From NCBI GenBank assembly GCA_003522105.1, contig DPGF01000043.1, positions 8,149 through 32,255 on the forward strand: 24,107 bases of DNA, in the 5' to 3' direction. This document shows, piece after piece, positions 1 to 7,454 of this stretch. The notes beneath the pieces are model-generated. The model made no database searches and was not told the origin of the DNA. It worked only from the letters and a program-made list of their open reading frames with translations. Numbering within the stretch: the stretch's first letter is position 1; each line of letters opens with the position of its first letter. The translations under genes and the position numbers were made by a program. The stretch is from Oscillibacter sp. GTDB taxonomy: Bacteria > Bacillota > Clostridia > Oscillospirales > Oscillospiraceae.

Positions 1-405
1 ATTGAAATGCAGGTCTACCGCGCGTCCGGCGCAGGCGGCCAGCACGTCAACAAGACGAGCTCTGCCGTTCGACTGATCCACAAGCCCACGGGCATCGTCA
101 CCGCCTGCCAGACGCAGCGCTCGCAGTTCCAGAACCGCGACTACGCCATGCAGATGCTCAAATCCCGATTGATGGAGCTCAAGATCCAGCAGCACGCGGA
201 GAAGATCTCCGACATCAAGGGCGTGCAGCTCAAGATCGAGTGGGGCAGCCAGATCCGCTCCTACGTCTTCATGCCCTATCAGCTCGTCAAGGACACGCGC
301 ACCGACTACGAGACCGGTAACATCCAGTCCGTCATGGACGGCGATCTCGACGGCTTCATCAACGCGTATCTCACCAAGTCCGCCAACGGCGAACTGAAGA
401 AATAA
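1..405 (+). CDS. prfB: Peptide chain release factor 2 (RF2), C-terminal part
   Basis: RF2 reads UGA and UAA stop codons and triggers release of the finished protein in the ribosomal peptidyl-transferase centre. Only the last 134 codons lie in the window; the frame is open to base 1, so the start and the usual programmed frameshift site are outside. The visible part holds the GGQ motif (in GAGGQHVNKTSSAVR), whose glutamine is methylated in the family, then a basic helix region and the RF2-type ending with SYVFMPYQLVKDTRTDYETGN and MDGDLDGFI. The KDxRT, GN and DGDLDGFI signature separates it from non-ribosomal release-factor homologues. The SPYxxxP-like stop-codon reader that would tell RF1 from RF2 is upstream of the window; the RF2 call rests on the tail, which resembles Bacillus RF2 closely. 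It ends in TAA and is followed directly by a hairpin terminator. Confidence 0.95.
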   Translation: MEMQVYRASGAGGQHVNKTSSAVRLIHKPTGIVTACQTQRSQFQNRDYAMQMLKSRLMELKIQQHAEKISDIKGVQLKIEWGSQIRSYVFMPYQLVKDTRTDYETGNIQSVMDGDLDGFINAYLTKSANGELKK

Positions 406-408
406 TTC

Positions 409-432
409 AAAAATGCACTGCGGTGCATTTTT
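409..432 (+). terminator. Intrinsic terminator after prfB
   Basis: A perfect 10-bp inverted repeat (AAAAATGCAC / GTGCATTTTT, loop TGCG) starts 3 bases after the prfB stop codon. The right arm ends in five T. The A-run on the left means it could also stop transcription from the other strand. Confidence 0.8.
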
Positions 433-439
433 GATTTGG

Positions 440-570
440 GTTTTGCCGAGCGCTGCGTCGCACTCACTCCGTTCGCACGCTTGCGCTCTAAGGGGTATTT
501 TTTCCAACGCACATGTCGTTGGAAAAAATGATTAGATTTTGATTCCGGCGCGGCAAGCGCCGGAATTTTA
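440..570. other. Hairpin-rich intergenic block between prfB and the MATE gene
   Basis: This spacer holds three inverted repeats in a row. The first is GAGCGC/GCGCTC (448-453 with 483-488). The second is a perfect 13-bp stem with a 7-base loop (497-509 with 517-529, core TTTTTTCCAACG). The third is a GC-rich 10-bp stem with loop GGCAA (542-551 with 557-566), followed by TTTATT like a terminator. No gene or convincing promoter is visible. It may be a dispersed repeat of the genome or a leader structure for the downstream exporter; this window has only one copy, so neither can be decided. Confidence 0.5.
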
Positions 571-602
571 TTGCCGAAACACTGATTCAAAGGGGAAAAA
601 CC

Positions 603-1955
603 ATGGAGGAAAACGTCAGAGAAAACAAGATGGGCACGATGCCCATCGGCAAGCTGCTCGCCAATATGGCAGGGCCTGTGATGGTATCCATGCTCTTTCA
701 GGCACTCTACAACATTGTCGACAGCGTGTTTGTCGCGCGCCTCAGCCAGGACGCGATGAACGCCGTCTCGCTCGCCTTCCCGCTGCAAATGCTGTGCATC
801 GCCTTTTCCGTCGGCACCGGTGTCGGCATGAATGCGCTGCTCGCGCGCTCGCTGGGCGAAAAGAACCAGACGGCGGTGAACCGCGCCGCGGGCACGGGGC
901 TTTTCCTGACACTCTGCACCGCCGCAGTCTTTATGCTGCTCGGTTTTTCGCTCGCCACGCCCTTCTTCCGCTTCCAGACGGCAAATGAGCAGATCATCGC
1001 CTACGGGCAGGCCTATGTCAGGATCTGCATCGGCTGCTCGCTCGGCATCTTCGTGCAGGTCTACGGCGAGCGGCTCTTGCAGGCCACGGGACGCACGAAC
1101 CTTTCGATGGTCTCGCAGATCGTGGGCGCCGTGTGCAACATCGTGCTCGACCCCATTCTGATCTTCGGCCTTCTGGGCTTTCCCCGCATGGAGGTCGCAG
1201 GCGCGGCTGTCGCCACGATCACGGGTCAGTTCATCGGCGCCGCCCTCGGCCTTGTGCTCAACCACACGAAAAACCCCGATGTGCAGCTACGCTTGTCGGG
1301 CATTCGTCCCCACCGCGCAACGGTGGCGGACATTTACGCCGTCGGCATTCCCTCGATCATCATGCAGTCCATCGGCTCGGTGATGATGTTCGGCATGAAT
1401 AAGATCCTCATCTCGTTCACTGAGGCCGCCACCGCCGTGTTCGGCGCGTACTTCAAGCTCCAGAGCTTCATCTTCATGCCCTGCTTCGGCCTGAACAACG
1501 CGATGGTACCCATCGTGTCCTTCAACTACGGCGCGCAGAAATTCGACCGCGTGCGCAGGGCCGTGCGCCTGACGTCCTACACCGCCATCGGCATCATGTG
1601 CGTCGGCTTCGCGCTCCTCGAATTCATTCCCGAAACGCTGCTGGGTCTCTTCTCCCCGACGGAGGAGATGCTCTCCATCGGCCGGGCCGCGCTGCGCATC
1701 ATCGGCATTCACTTCCCGCTTGCCGGCTTCAGCATCATCGCGGGCAGCGCCTGCCAGGCGCTCGGCAAGCCCACCTACGCGCTCGTCAGCTCCGTCTGCC
1801 GCCAGATCGTCGTGCTGCTGCCTGCCGCCTACCTGCTCTCCCTCACAGGACGGCTTGAGCTGGTATGGCTTTCTTTCCCGATCGCAGAAATCGTGAGCGT
1901 GATCATGAACGCCGCGTTTTTGAAGCGAACCTACCGGGCGTCGCTCGGAGAATAA
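603..1955 (+). CDS. MATE family efflux transporter
   Basis: A 450-residue integral membrane exporter of the multidrug and toxic compound extrusion family, which uses Na+ or H+ gradients to expel cationic compounds. The length and the run of about 12 hydrophobic helices fit the family. The two homologous halves are visible: MAGPVMVSMLFQALYNIVDSVFV (about 22-44) opens the first MatE domain, and GIPSIIMQSIGSVMMFGMNKILI the second (about 248-270). The Q-x-x-G-R-T-N segment near 157-163 and the long N-terminal MatE motif support the family. The start at 603 has an AGGGG ribosome site 7 bases upstream. The gene stands alone, between the hairpin block and a convergent terminator. Substrate cannot be read from sequence; the MepA/DinF-like or NorM-like branch is undecided. 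Confidence 0.93.
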   Translation: MEENVRENKMGTMPIGKLLANMAGPVMVSMLFQALYNIVDSVFVARLSQDAMNAVSLAFPLQMLCIAFSVGTGVGMNALLARSLGEKNQTAVNRAAGTGLFLTLCTAAVFMLLGFSLATPFFRFQTANEQIIAYGQAYVRICIGCSLGIFVQVYGERLLQATGRTNLSMVSQIVGAVCNIVLDPILIFGLLGFPRMEVAGAAVATITGQFIGAALGLVLNHTKNPDVQLRLSGIRPHRATVADIYAVGIPSIIMQSIGSVMMFGMNKILISFTEAATAVFGAYFKLQSFIFMPCFGLNNAMVPIVSFNYGAQKFDRVRRAVRLTSYTAIGIMCVGFALLEFIPETLLGLFSPTEEMLSIGRAALRIIGIHFPLAGFSIIAGSACQALGKPTYALVSSVCRQIVVLLPAAYLLSLTGRLELVWLSFPIAEIVSVIMNAAFLKRTYRASLGE

Positions 1956-1980
1956 GGCCGCTTTCCATAAAAAAGTGCAA

Positions 1981-2016
1981 AAAGGAGCGATCCTCTTTCA
2001 AGAGGATCGCTCCTTT
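1981..2016. terminator. Bidirectional terminator between convergent MATE and EF-G-like genes
   Basis: A perfect 16-bp stem (AAAGGAGCGATCCTCT and its complement) with a TTCA loop. On the minus strand it is followed by T-rich sequence (complement of the A-runs at 1969-1985); on the plus strand it ends TTTGATTTG. It can serve both convergent genes. A separate perfect 16-bp palindrome, TTCCTGCCGGCAGGAA, lies at 2031-2046. Confidence 0.85.
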
Positions 2017-2054
2017 GATTTGCTGCGTTGTTCCTGCCGGCAGGAAAGGCGGAC

Positions 2055-4127
2055 TTACTCTGCTTCCTGCATGGCCTTTGCCGCTGCGATGGCCTTCGCC
2101 TGCGCATCGGCGGAGCACTGCTCGTAGCGCACGAAGTGCATCACGAACGAGCCGCGGGACTGCGTCATGGAGCGCAGGTCGATGGCGTAGCTCATCAGCT
2201 CTGCCTCGGGGCACTCGGCCTCGATGACCTGCTCGCCGTTGCCAGTCGGGTTCATACCCATGACGCGGCCGCGGCGCTTGTTGAGATCACCGAGAATATC
2301 ACCCATGTACTGGTCAGGCACAGTGACCTTGAGCTCGCACACCGGCTCGAGCAACACCGGGGACGCCTCGGGCATTGCTGCCTTGTAGGCGAGGTTCGCC
2401 GCGGTCTTGAACGCGATTTCGGACGAATCGACCGGGTGGTAGGAGCCATCGTAAAGGACGGCCTTGAGGTTCACGACCGGGTAGCCGGCAAGCGGACCGT
2501 GGACGCAGGCTTCGCGCAGGCCCTTTTCAACGGCGGGGAAGAAGTTCTTGGGCACGCTGCCGCCGAACACTTCCTCGGCAAAGACCATCTCTTCGCTCTC
2601 CTCGTTGGGCTCGAAGCGGATCCAAACATCACCGAACTGGCCGCTGCCGCCGGTCTGCTTCTTATGACGACCCTGCTTCTGCACGGTCTTGCGGATCTTC
2701 TCGCGGTAGGGGACGCGCGGCGTGTCGAGCACGACCTCAACGCCGAAACGGCTCTTGAGCTTGCTCACCAGCACGTCGATCTGAATATCGCCCGCGCCGC
2801 AGACGACCATCTGGTGCGTTTCGGCGTTGTTGATGACGCGGAAGGAAGGATCTTCCTCGTTCAGGCGGTTGAGACCCTGCGCCATCTTGTCTTCCTGGCC
2901 GCGGGTCTTGGGCGCGATGGCCACACTGTAGCACGGCTCATCGAAGGGAATGGGCGCGATCTTGACCACCTTACGCGGCTCGCAGAGCGTGTCGCCGGTC
3001 TTGACCTTGTCCATCTTGGCGATGGCGCCGATATCGCCGCAGGTGAGCTCCTTGACCTCGGTGTACTTCTTGCCCTTGGCAATGTACAGGCGGCCGAGCT
3101 TCTCGGTCTCGCCCGTGCGGGCGTTGACCATAGGCATATCGGGCTTGATGGAGCCGGAGAGCACCTTGACGTAGGAATACTTGCCGTACTGGTCGGAAAT
3201 GGTCTTGAATACGAACGCGGTCGGCAGTGCGCCGGGCGCGACGACGAACTCGGAGGACTCGCCGTCCTCATTCTCAGCCATGAGGGCGCGGGCGTCCTGC
3301 GGCTTGGGAAGAAGCTCGACGATGGTATCCATCAGGATACGGGTGCCCATACCCTGAAGGGCGGAGCCGCACACGACGGGGAAGAGGGAGAGATCCTTCA
3401 CGCCCTGGCGCAGGCCCTGGATCATCTCGGCATAGGTGAAATCCTCGCCGGCGAAGAACTTCTCCATGAACTCCTCGCTCGTCTCGGCGACGGACTCCTT
3501 GAGCGCGTCGTAGAGCTCATCGAGCACGGGAAGCTTGTTCTCGGGCACTTCGATCTCGACGCGGCCGCCGGTGGAGTTGAACTCGAACGCGCGCTTATGC
3601 AGCACGTCGATGATGCCGATGACCTTCTTGTTCTCGTCCCAGATGGGGGCGACGACGGGGGCAATGTTCTTGCCGAAGCGCTCGCGCAGCGCGGCGAACG
3701 CGGCGTTATAGTCGGAGTTCTCCTCATCGATCTTGGAGATGTAGATCAGACGGGGGAGAGCATTCTTTTCGCAATATTTCCACGCTTTCTCCGCGCCGAC
3801 GCTGATGCCGGCCTTGGCCGAGCAGACGATGACGGCGGCATCGGCAGCCTGAACGGCCTCCGCAGCCTCGCCGGCAAAGTCGAAACCGCCGGGCACATCG
3901 AGCACGTTGATCTTGCAGCTGTCATATTCCACGGGAGCCACTGCCAGAGAAATGGAGATCTGGCGGCGGATCTCTTCGGGATCGTAGTCGCAAACGGTGT
4001 TGCCGTCGGCAATCTTACCCAGACGGTCCGTGCCGCCGGTCAGAAACAGCATTCTTTCAGCGAGGGTGGTCTTGCCGCTGCCGCTGTGGCCAAGCAGCAC
4101 GATATTGCGAATGTCTTTTGCACTCAT
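2055..4127 (-). CDS. EF-G-like translational GTPase (EF-G2/FusA2-type paralogue)
   Basis: A 690-residue paralogue of elongation factor G with all five domains: G domain, domain II (about 290-380), and the EF-G domains III-V that end in QSRGSFVMHFVRYEQ. The P-loop is GHSGSGKT (13-20). The other GTPase motifs are unusual. Switch I reads QISISLA where EF-G has RGITI. Motif G3 is DVPGGFD (77-83) where EF-G has DTPGH, so the catalytic histidine is a glycine. G4 is SKID (131-134) rather than NKxD. This pattern matches the EF-G-like family seen in mycobacterial FusA2 and Thermus EF-G-2 (family knowledge), not the housekeeping fusA, which usually sits with rpsL and rpsG. Its role is unclear. The start has AAGGAG 10 bases upstream and a near-consensus promoter of its own. 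Automatic annotation would probably call it fusA. Confidence 0.88.
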   Translation of the reverse strand: MSAKDIRNIVLLGHSGSGKTTLAERMLFLTGGTDRLGKIADGNTVCDYDPEEIRRQISISLAVAPVEYDSCKINVLDVPGGFDFAGEAAEAVQAADAAVIVCSAKAGISVGAEKAWKYCEKNALPRLIYISKIDEENSDYNAAFAALRERFGKNIAPVVAPIWDENKKVIGIIDVLHKRAFEFNSTGGRVEIEVPENKLPVLDELYDALKESVAETSEEFMEKFFAGEDFTYAEMIQGLRQGVKDLSLFPVVCGSALQGMGTRILMDTIVELLPKPQDARALMAENEDGESSEFVVAPGALPTAFVFKTISDQYGKYSYVKVLSGSIKPDMPMVNARTGETEKLGRLYIAKGKKYTEVKELTCGDIGAIAKMDKVKTGDTLCEPRKVVKIAPIPFDEPCYSVAIAPKTRGQEDKMAQGLNRLNEEDPSFRVINNAETHQMVVCGAGDIQIDVLVSKLKSRFGVEVVLDTPRVPYREKIRKTVQKQGRHKKQTGGSGQFGDVWIRFEPNEESEEMVFAEEVFGGSVPKNFFPAVEKGLREACVHGPLAGYPVVNLKAVLYDGSYHPVDSSEIAFKTAANLAYKAAMPEASPVLLEPVCELKVTVPDQYMGDILGDLNKRRGRVMGMNPTGNGEQVIEAECPEAELMSYAIDLRSMTQSRGSFVMHFVRYEQCSADAQAKAIAAAKAMQEAE

Positions 4128-4205
4128 AATGGGTTAGTCTCCTTCCGAAAGTCGTAAATCCCGTCATGGTGTCCGCCACCGGGCGGGATAATACTCAATG
4201 CAAAA

Positions 4206-4234
4206 ACTATATCATGTTTTTCTCGCCATTTCAA
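4206..4234 (-). promoter_or_regulatory. Sigma-A promoter of the EF-G-like gene
   Basis: On the minus strand TTGAAA (4229-4234) and TATAGT (4206-4211) are separated by exactly 17 bases. The expected start, near 4199, gives a leader of about 70 bases. That leader holds a small hairpin: ATCCCG/CGGGAT (4158-4163 with 4184-4189) around an inner GGTG/CACC stem. The ribosome site AAGGAG follows at about 4139-4145. Confidence 0.75.
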
Positions 4235-4275
4235 CCATATTTTTCCGTTGATTTCCGTTTTCTTCGTTCGAAGTG

Positions 4276-6420
4276 TCAATAACGGTCGCTGAGCATGCCG
4301 TCAACGAGCACGCTGAGAGACCATAAAAGTAGGTAAACGAGCAGAGAAAGCGGCGTGAGCACGCTGTATGCACCGACAAAAGTTAAATAAAATGCGAGAA
4401 GCGTAGACGCTGTAGCGGCTAAAAATGCAAGCACCGTTCCTCTTCTGGCGGACAGACAGAGGCGCTTGCTGCCGAGCACGACTTCGGCATAGGGCATGAG
4501 CCCCTCGCGCATCAAAAGGGCATACGGCCGTCCGCCGCCGCGCTCGGAAAGGGCGAGGCGCGTCCCAAGCTTGGGATAGACCGCGCGCGCATCGGTACCG
4601 AACTTGCGCTTCAAGAGCGCGGGGGTGATGTTGCCGTCGCGCACGGCGAGCACGGGCGTGATGCGGCTGTGGTGCAGGGCGTGGAGCGCCCAGTCGACAT
4701 TTTCCGCGGGCATATACTTTACGGCAAAGACCGCAACGAGCGTACCGTCCACAGAGAGGTACATGCCCGTCTTGAGCCCCAAATTGCGCGGCAGGTTCAC
4801 GCCGCGCTTGCGCATAAAGCTCGCCGTGCCGAAAAGCACCGTTTCGCCGTGGATGCGCCCGCCGACGCCGCCCTCTTCATAAAAGTCGACGTCCTCGACC
4901 GTTTCGCGGAAGCCGCCGTCACTGGCGAGCAGATTGTTGAACAGGCGGCTCAACCCGCTCTCGGACGCATGCGCCATTGTGGCGGCGTAGGAGATGACCT
5001 TGCCGCTTTCCTCGCCGAAGGTCTTGAGTCCGCCGAGCGTAACCGTTCCCGGCGGAAAAATGTCGCCGTCGGTCAGAATGACACAGTTGCTGCGGCGAAT
5101 GGCGTCCGCGCCGAAAAAGCCCGCCACGGCGCTGCCGCTCTTGGCCAATCGCGCGGCGATGCGCTTCAGGGGCAGCGCGCAGACCATCGGAAAGGCCAGC
5201 AGATTCGCGCTTGCAAGCAGCACCGAGAGGTTCCACGCAAGCAGCAGGTTCTGCTTTGCCTCCAGCGTTGAAAGCATGCCGAACACGACCGCCGCCGTCA
5301 GAAAGACGGGCAGCAGCACGTTCTGCCAGCGGGCGTAGGGATCATTCGCGCGGGCGGAATTGGAAAATCCGTCTACCTGTCCCACGCGCTTGGCAGCGCC
5401 CCCCGCCGTCACAGTGACGATATAGGGCGCGTTGCCGATGGCCGCGATGCGGAAGGTATCGTACATGCCGTGCAGGCGCATGCTCTCGCCGAGCAGCGCG
5501 CAGTAAACGGAAAGCGCGCCCACCGCCGGCAGCGGCAGCGACAGTGCCGCGCGCGCGGGCAGGAAGGCGTAGAGCGCCGTGTCGGTCAGCGTGACAAGGC
5601 AGAGCAGCATCGTCAAAAAACCGGAGGTGGTCTTGCCCTGCCTGAGCGAGCGGATCGCGCGCGCGAAGATGCGCCAGCCGATGGCACAGACGATCGCCTC
5701 CGCCGCCAGCAGCGGCAGCGCGCGGATCATCGGATCTTCGACATAGGCCGCGGGCAGGAGGGAAAAATGCTCCAGCAGCGCCATCACGCACAGCGCAAGC
5801 GTGAAAACGCCCGCGCCGCGCCGCGCCTTCACCGCGCCTGAGAGCTGCGCGCGGTAATCCGCAAGCGTTTCCTGAAGCGGCGGTTCGGGAAGATCCAACT
5901 CCGCTTCGTCAAACGCGTCCTCTTCCTCTTCTTCCTCCTCCGCGTCGTCATAGAGCTGCTCGGTATCGCGCATCTTGCGGCGGGAGAAGAGCCCCCGGCG
6001 CGGCGGTTCTTCTTCGATGATCGTATCCTCGCGCTCGGCGAGCGCCTCCTGCACCGTCTGGGCAAGAATATCCTGCAAGCTCATGGCCTTGGGCACGTCG
6101 TCCTGCGCTTCTCCCCCGTCCTGCGGCGCGGGATCTTCCGGCGCGGGCGCTTCCGCCGTTTTCATTCCGGGGAAGGGGATCACGGCGCTGCGGACGGCGC
6201 TGTCCGCATGACGCTCCGCCGCCTCTGCCTTTTTTTGCGGCGGGGCGGCTTCTGCCGCCGGCGCTTCCGCCTCTTCCGGCGCGGGCGTGCCGCTGCCGTA
6301 CTCAGCCAGAATGCTCTCGAGCGAGAACTCCGCGTCCTCGTCCATGCTGCGGGCGGTGTTTTTCAGCAGCAGCTCCGAGTCGGCCAAGGTCTCTTCAAAT
6401 TCAAGGTCTTTCGGATCCAT
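4276..6420 (-). CDS. Membrane protein resembling a catalytically degenerate P-type ATPase
   Basis: A 714-residue protein that I recognise only by layout. Residues 1-198 are a low-complexity, acidic and Ala/Pro-rich cytoplasmic region (including a run of seven Glu near 161-167). Membrane helices follow at about 202-220, 231-251, 267-287, 291-311, 367-386 and 393-415, a soluble part at 416-660, and two last helices at 661-683 and 685-707. This 6+2 helix arrangement, the CALP in helix 6 (414-417), the segment LAKSGSAVAGFFGADAI leading to VILTDGD (447-453), the N-domain-like GGVGGRIHGETVLFG (517-531) and VDGTLVAVFAV (557-567) match the order of metal P1B ATPases. The phosphorylation motif DKTGT is absent (TDGDIFP in its place), as are TGE, the HP dipeptide and TGDN. 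Transport by ATP hydrolysis is therefore unlikely. It lies 21 bases after rlmB, so is probably co-transcribed. Start supported by GAAGGA. The P-type relationship is inference. Confidence 0.6.
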   Translation of the reverse strand: MDPKDLEFEETLADSELLLKNTARSMDEDAEFSLESILAEYGSGTPAPEEAEAPAAEAAPPQKKAEAAERHADSAVRSAVIPFPGMKTAEAPAPEDPAPQDGGEAQDDVPKAMSLQDILAQTVQEALAEREDTIIEEEPPRRGLFSRRKMRDTEQLYDDAEEEEEEEDAFDEAELDLPEPPLQETLADYRAQLSGAVKARRGAGVFTLALCVMALLEHFSLLPAAYVEDPMIRALPLLAAEAIVCAIGWRIFARAIRSLRQGKTTSGFLTMLLCLVTLTDTALYAFLPARAALSLPLPAVGALSVYCALLGESMRLHGMYDTFRIAAIGNAPYIVTVTAGGAAKRVGQVDGFSNSARANDPYARWQNVLLPVFLTAAVVFGMLSTLEAKQNLLLAWNLSVLLASANLLAFPMVCALPLKRIAARLAKSGSAVAGFFGADAIRRSNCVILTDGDIFPPGTVTLGGLKTFGEESGKVISYAATMAHASESGLSRLFNNLLASDGGFRETVEDVDFYEEGGVGGRIHGETVLFGTASFMRKRGVNLPRNLGLKTGMYLSVDGTLVAVFAVKYMPAENVDWALHALHHSRITPVLAVRDGNITPALLKRKFGTDARAVYPKLGTRLALSERGGGRPYALLMREGLMPYAEVVLGSKRLCLSARRGTVLAFLAATASTLLAFYLTFVGAYSVLTPLSLLVYLLLWSLSVLVDGMLSDRY

Positions 6421-6441
6421 ATCGTTCCTTCTTTGTTGTGT

Positions 6442-7227
6442 TTACTGCCCCAGGCGCTGGCGCACCGCCTCGTAAAGGAGGATGGCCGCCGCCGCGGAGG
6501 CGTTGAGCGAGGAAATACTGCCCTTCATCGGAATGCTGACGAGGAAATCGCACTTTTCGCGCACGAGTCTCGTCATGCCGTCGCCCTCGCTGCCGATGAC
6601 GATGGCAGCGGGGCCCTTGAGGTCGGCGGAATAGAGGTCGCACGCGCCCTCGGCCGCCGTGCCGAAGACCCACACGCCCTCTTTTTGCAGCTGCTCCAAA
6701 AGCGCGGGAATGTTCGGCACGCGCGCAACGGGCACATAGCTCACCGCGCCCGCGCTCGTCTTGGCGACGACGCTCGTAAGGCCTGCGCTGCGGCGCTTGG
6801 GGATCACGACGCCGTGCGCGCCCGCGCACTCCGCCGTGCGGATGATCGCGCCCAGGTTGTGCGGGTCGGAGATCTCGTCGCAGACGACGATCAGGGGCTT
6901 TTCGCCCTTTTCGCGCGCGATGTTCAGAATGTCCTCCACGCTGACGTATTCGCGCACGCTCGTGAGCGCGATGACACCCTGATGGGCGTGCGTGCGGCTC
7001 ATGAAGTCGAGCTTGCGCTTGTCCGCGTCCACGACCACCACGCCGGCGGCGCGGGCGGTGGAGGCGATGTGGCCGAGCGTTTTGTCGGTCTCGCCCTTCT
7101 GAATGAAAATTTTGTCGATGGTCGCGCCCGCGCGCAGCGCCTCGATCACGGCGTTGCGGCCCTCAATGATGCCGTCCGCCTCCGCGTCCTGCGCTCGGAC
7201 GGTCTTTTCTCTGCGTTCCTTATCCAT
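6442..7227 (-). CDS. rlmB: 23S rRNA (guanosine-2'-O)-methyltransferase RlmB (TrmH/SpoU family)
   Basis: A 261-residue SPOUT methyltransferase. RlmB uses S-adenosylmethionine to methylate the 2'-OH of G2251 in the 23S P-loop. The N-terminal substrate-binding domain starts at GIIEGRNAVIEALRAG (about 19-34). The three SpoU motifs are all present: DEISDPHNLGAIIRTAECAGA (117-137) with the N-x(5)-R dyad, IVIGSEGDGM (209-218), and IPMKGSISSLNASAAAAI (232-249). Together they form the trefoil knot. I place the start at 7227 (MDKERREK), because AAGGAG lies 10 bases upstream; a longer frame back to 7290 would bury that site. The extra N-domain favours RlmB over TrmL, but other TrmH-group targets are possible. 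It heads a two-gene unit with the P-type-ATPase-like gene. Confidence 0.9.
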   Translation of the reverse strand: MDKERREKTVRAQDAEADGIIEGRNAVIEALRAGATIDKIFIQKGETDKTLGHIASTARAAGVVVVDADKRKLDFMSRTHAHQGVIALTSVREYVSVEDILNIAREKGEKPLIVVCDEISDPHNLGAIIRTAECAGAHGVVIPKRRSAGLTSVVAKTSAGAVSYVPVARVPNIPALLEQLQKEGVWVFGTAAEGACDLYSADLKGPAAIVIGSEGDGMTRLVREKCDFLVSIPMKGSISSLNASAAAAILLYEAVRQRLGQ

Positions 7228-7289
7228 AAAAGAATTTCTCCTTGTCATAAATTTTTGTGCGACAGATTTTGATAGAATACTCCATTGCA

Positions 7290-7298
7290 ACTATAACA
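7290..7298 (-). promoter_or_regulatory. Extended -10 promoter of rlmB
   Basis: The minus strand reads TGTTATAGT, an extended -10 (TGn plus TATAGT). The hexamer 17 bases upstream (TTTATC) matches the -35 consensus poorly, which is common with extended -10 promoters. The start would fall near 7283, giving a leader of about 55 bases. Confidence 0.6.
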
Positions 7299-7362
7299 CA
7301 GAACAAGGGCAAGATAAAGAGGGCGCAAAGCAAAAGTTCATTGAAAATTCACCGCTGAAAAC

Positions 7363-7391
7363 TTGTGCCTTTCTTTTTTCTATGGTATAGT
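7363..7391 (+). promoter_or_regulatory. ftsH promoter
   Basis: TTGTGC (7363-7368), a 17-base spacer and TATAGT (7386-7391), with TGG before the -10, making it extended. It is divergent from the rlmB promoter. Expected start near 7398, inside a dyad (GCACATT at 7395-7401, AATGTGC at 7410-7416) that could act as an operator or leader hairpin. Confidence 0.7.
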
Positions 7392-7454
7392 GATGCACAT
7401 TACGTAAAGAATGTGCGCATATCACATTTTTGATCCCCTGACGGGAGGAACATC

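Noticed and set aside
306..1265. A 319-residue minus-strand frame covering prfB's end and part of MATE
   Set aside because: It crosses the prfB terminator and three hairpins and has no recognisable domain or start site.
2031..2046. Perfect 16-bp palindrome TTCCTGCCGGCAGGAA after the EF-G-like stop codon
   Set aside because: As a finding it is weak: it lies beside a proper terminator, has no T-tract, and could arise by chance in GC-rich sequence.
2028..4157. A 709-residue open frame antisense to the EF-G-like gene
   Set aside because: It mirrors a real gene in GC-rich DNA, has no ribosome site or family motif, and its His/Asp/Leu-rich translation is typical of a shadow frame.
4276..6420. Calling the P-type-ATPase-like gene a pseudogene
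   Set aside because: The 714-codon frame is intact, has a ribosome site, and the replaced motifs sit in well-formed hydrophobic and soluble segments. A decayed gene would show stops or frameshifts.
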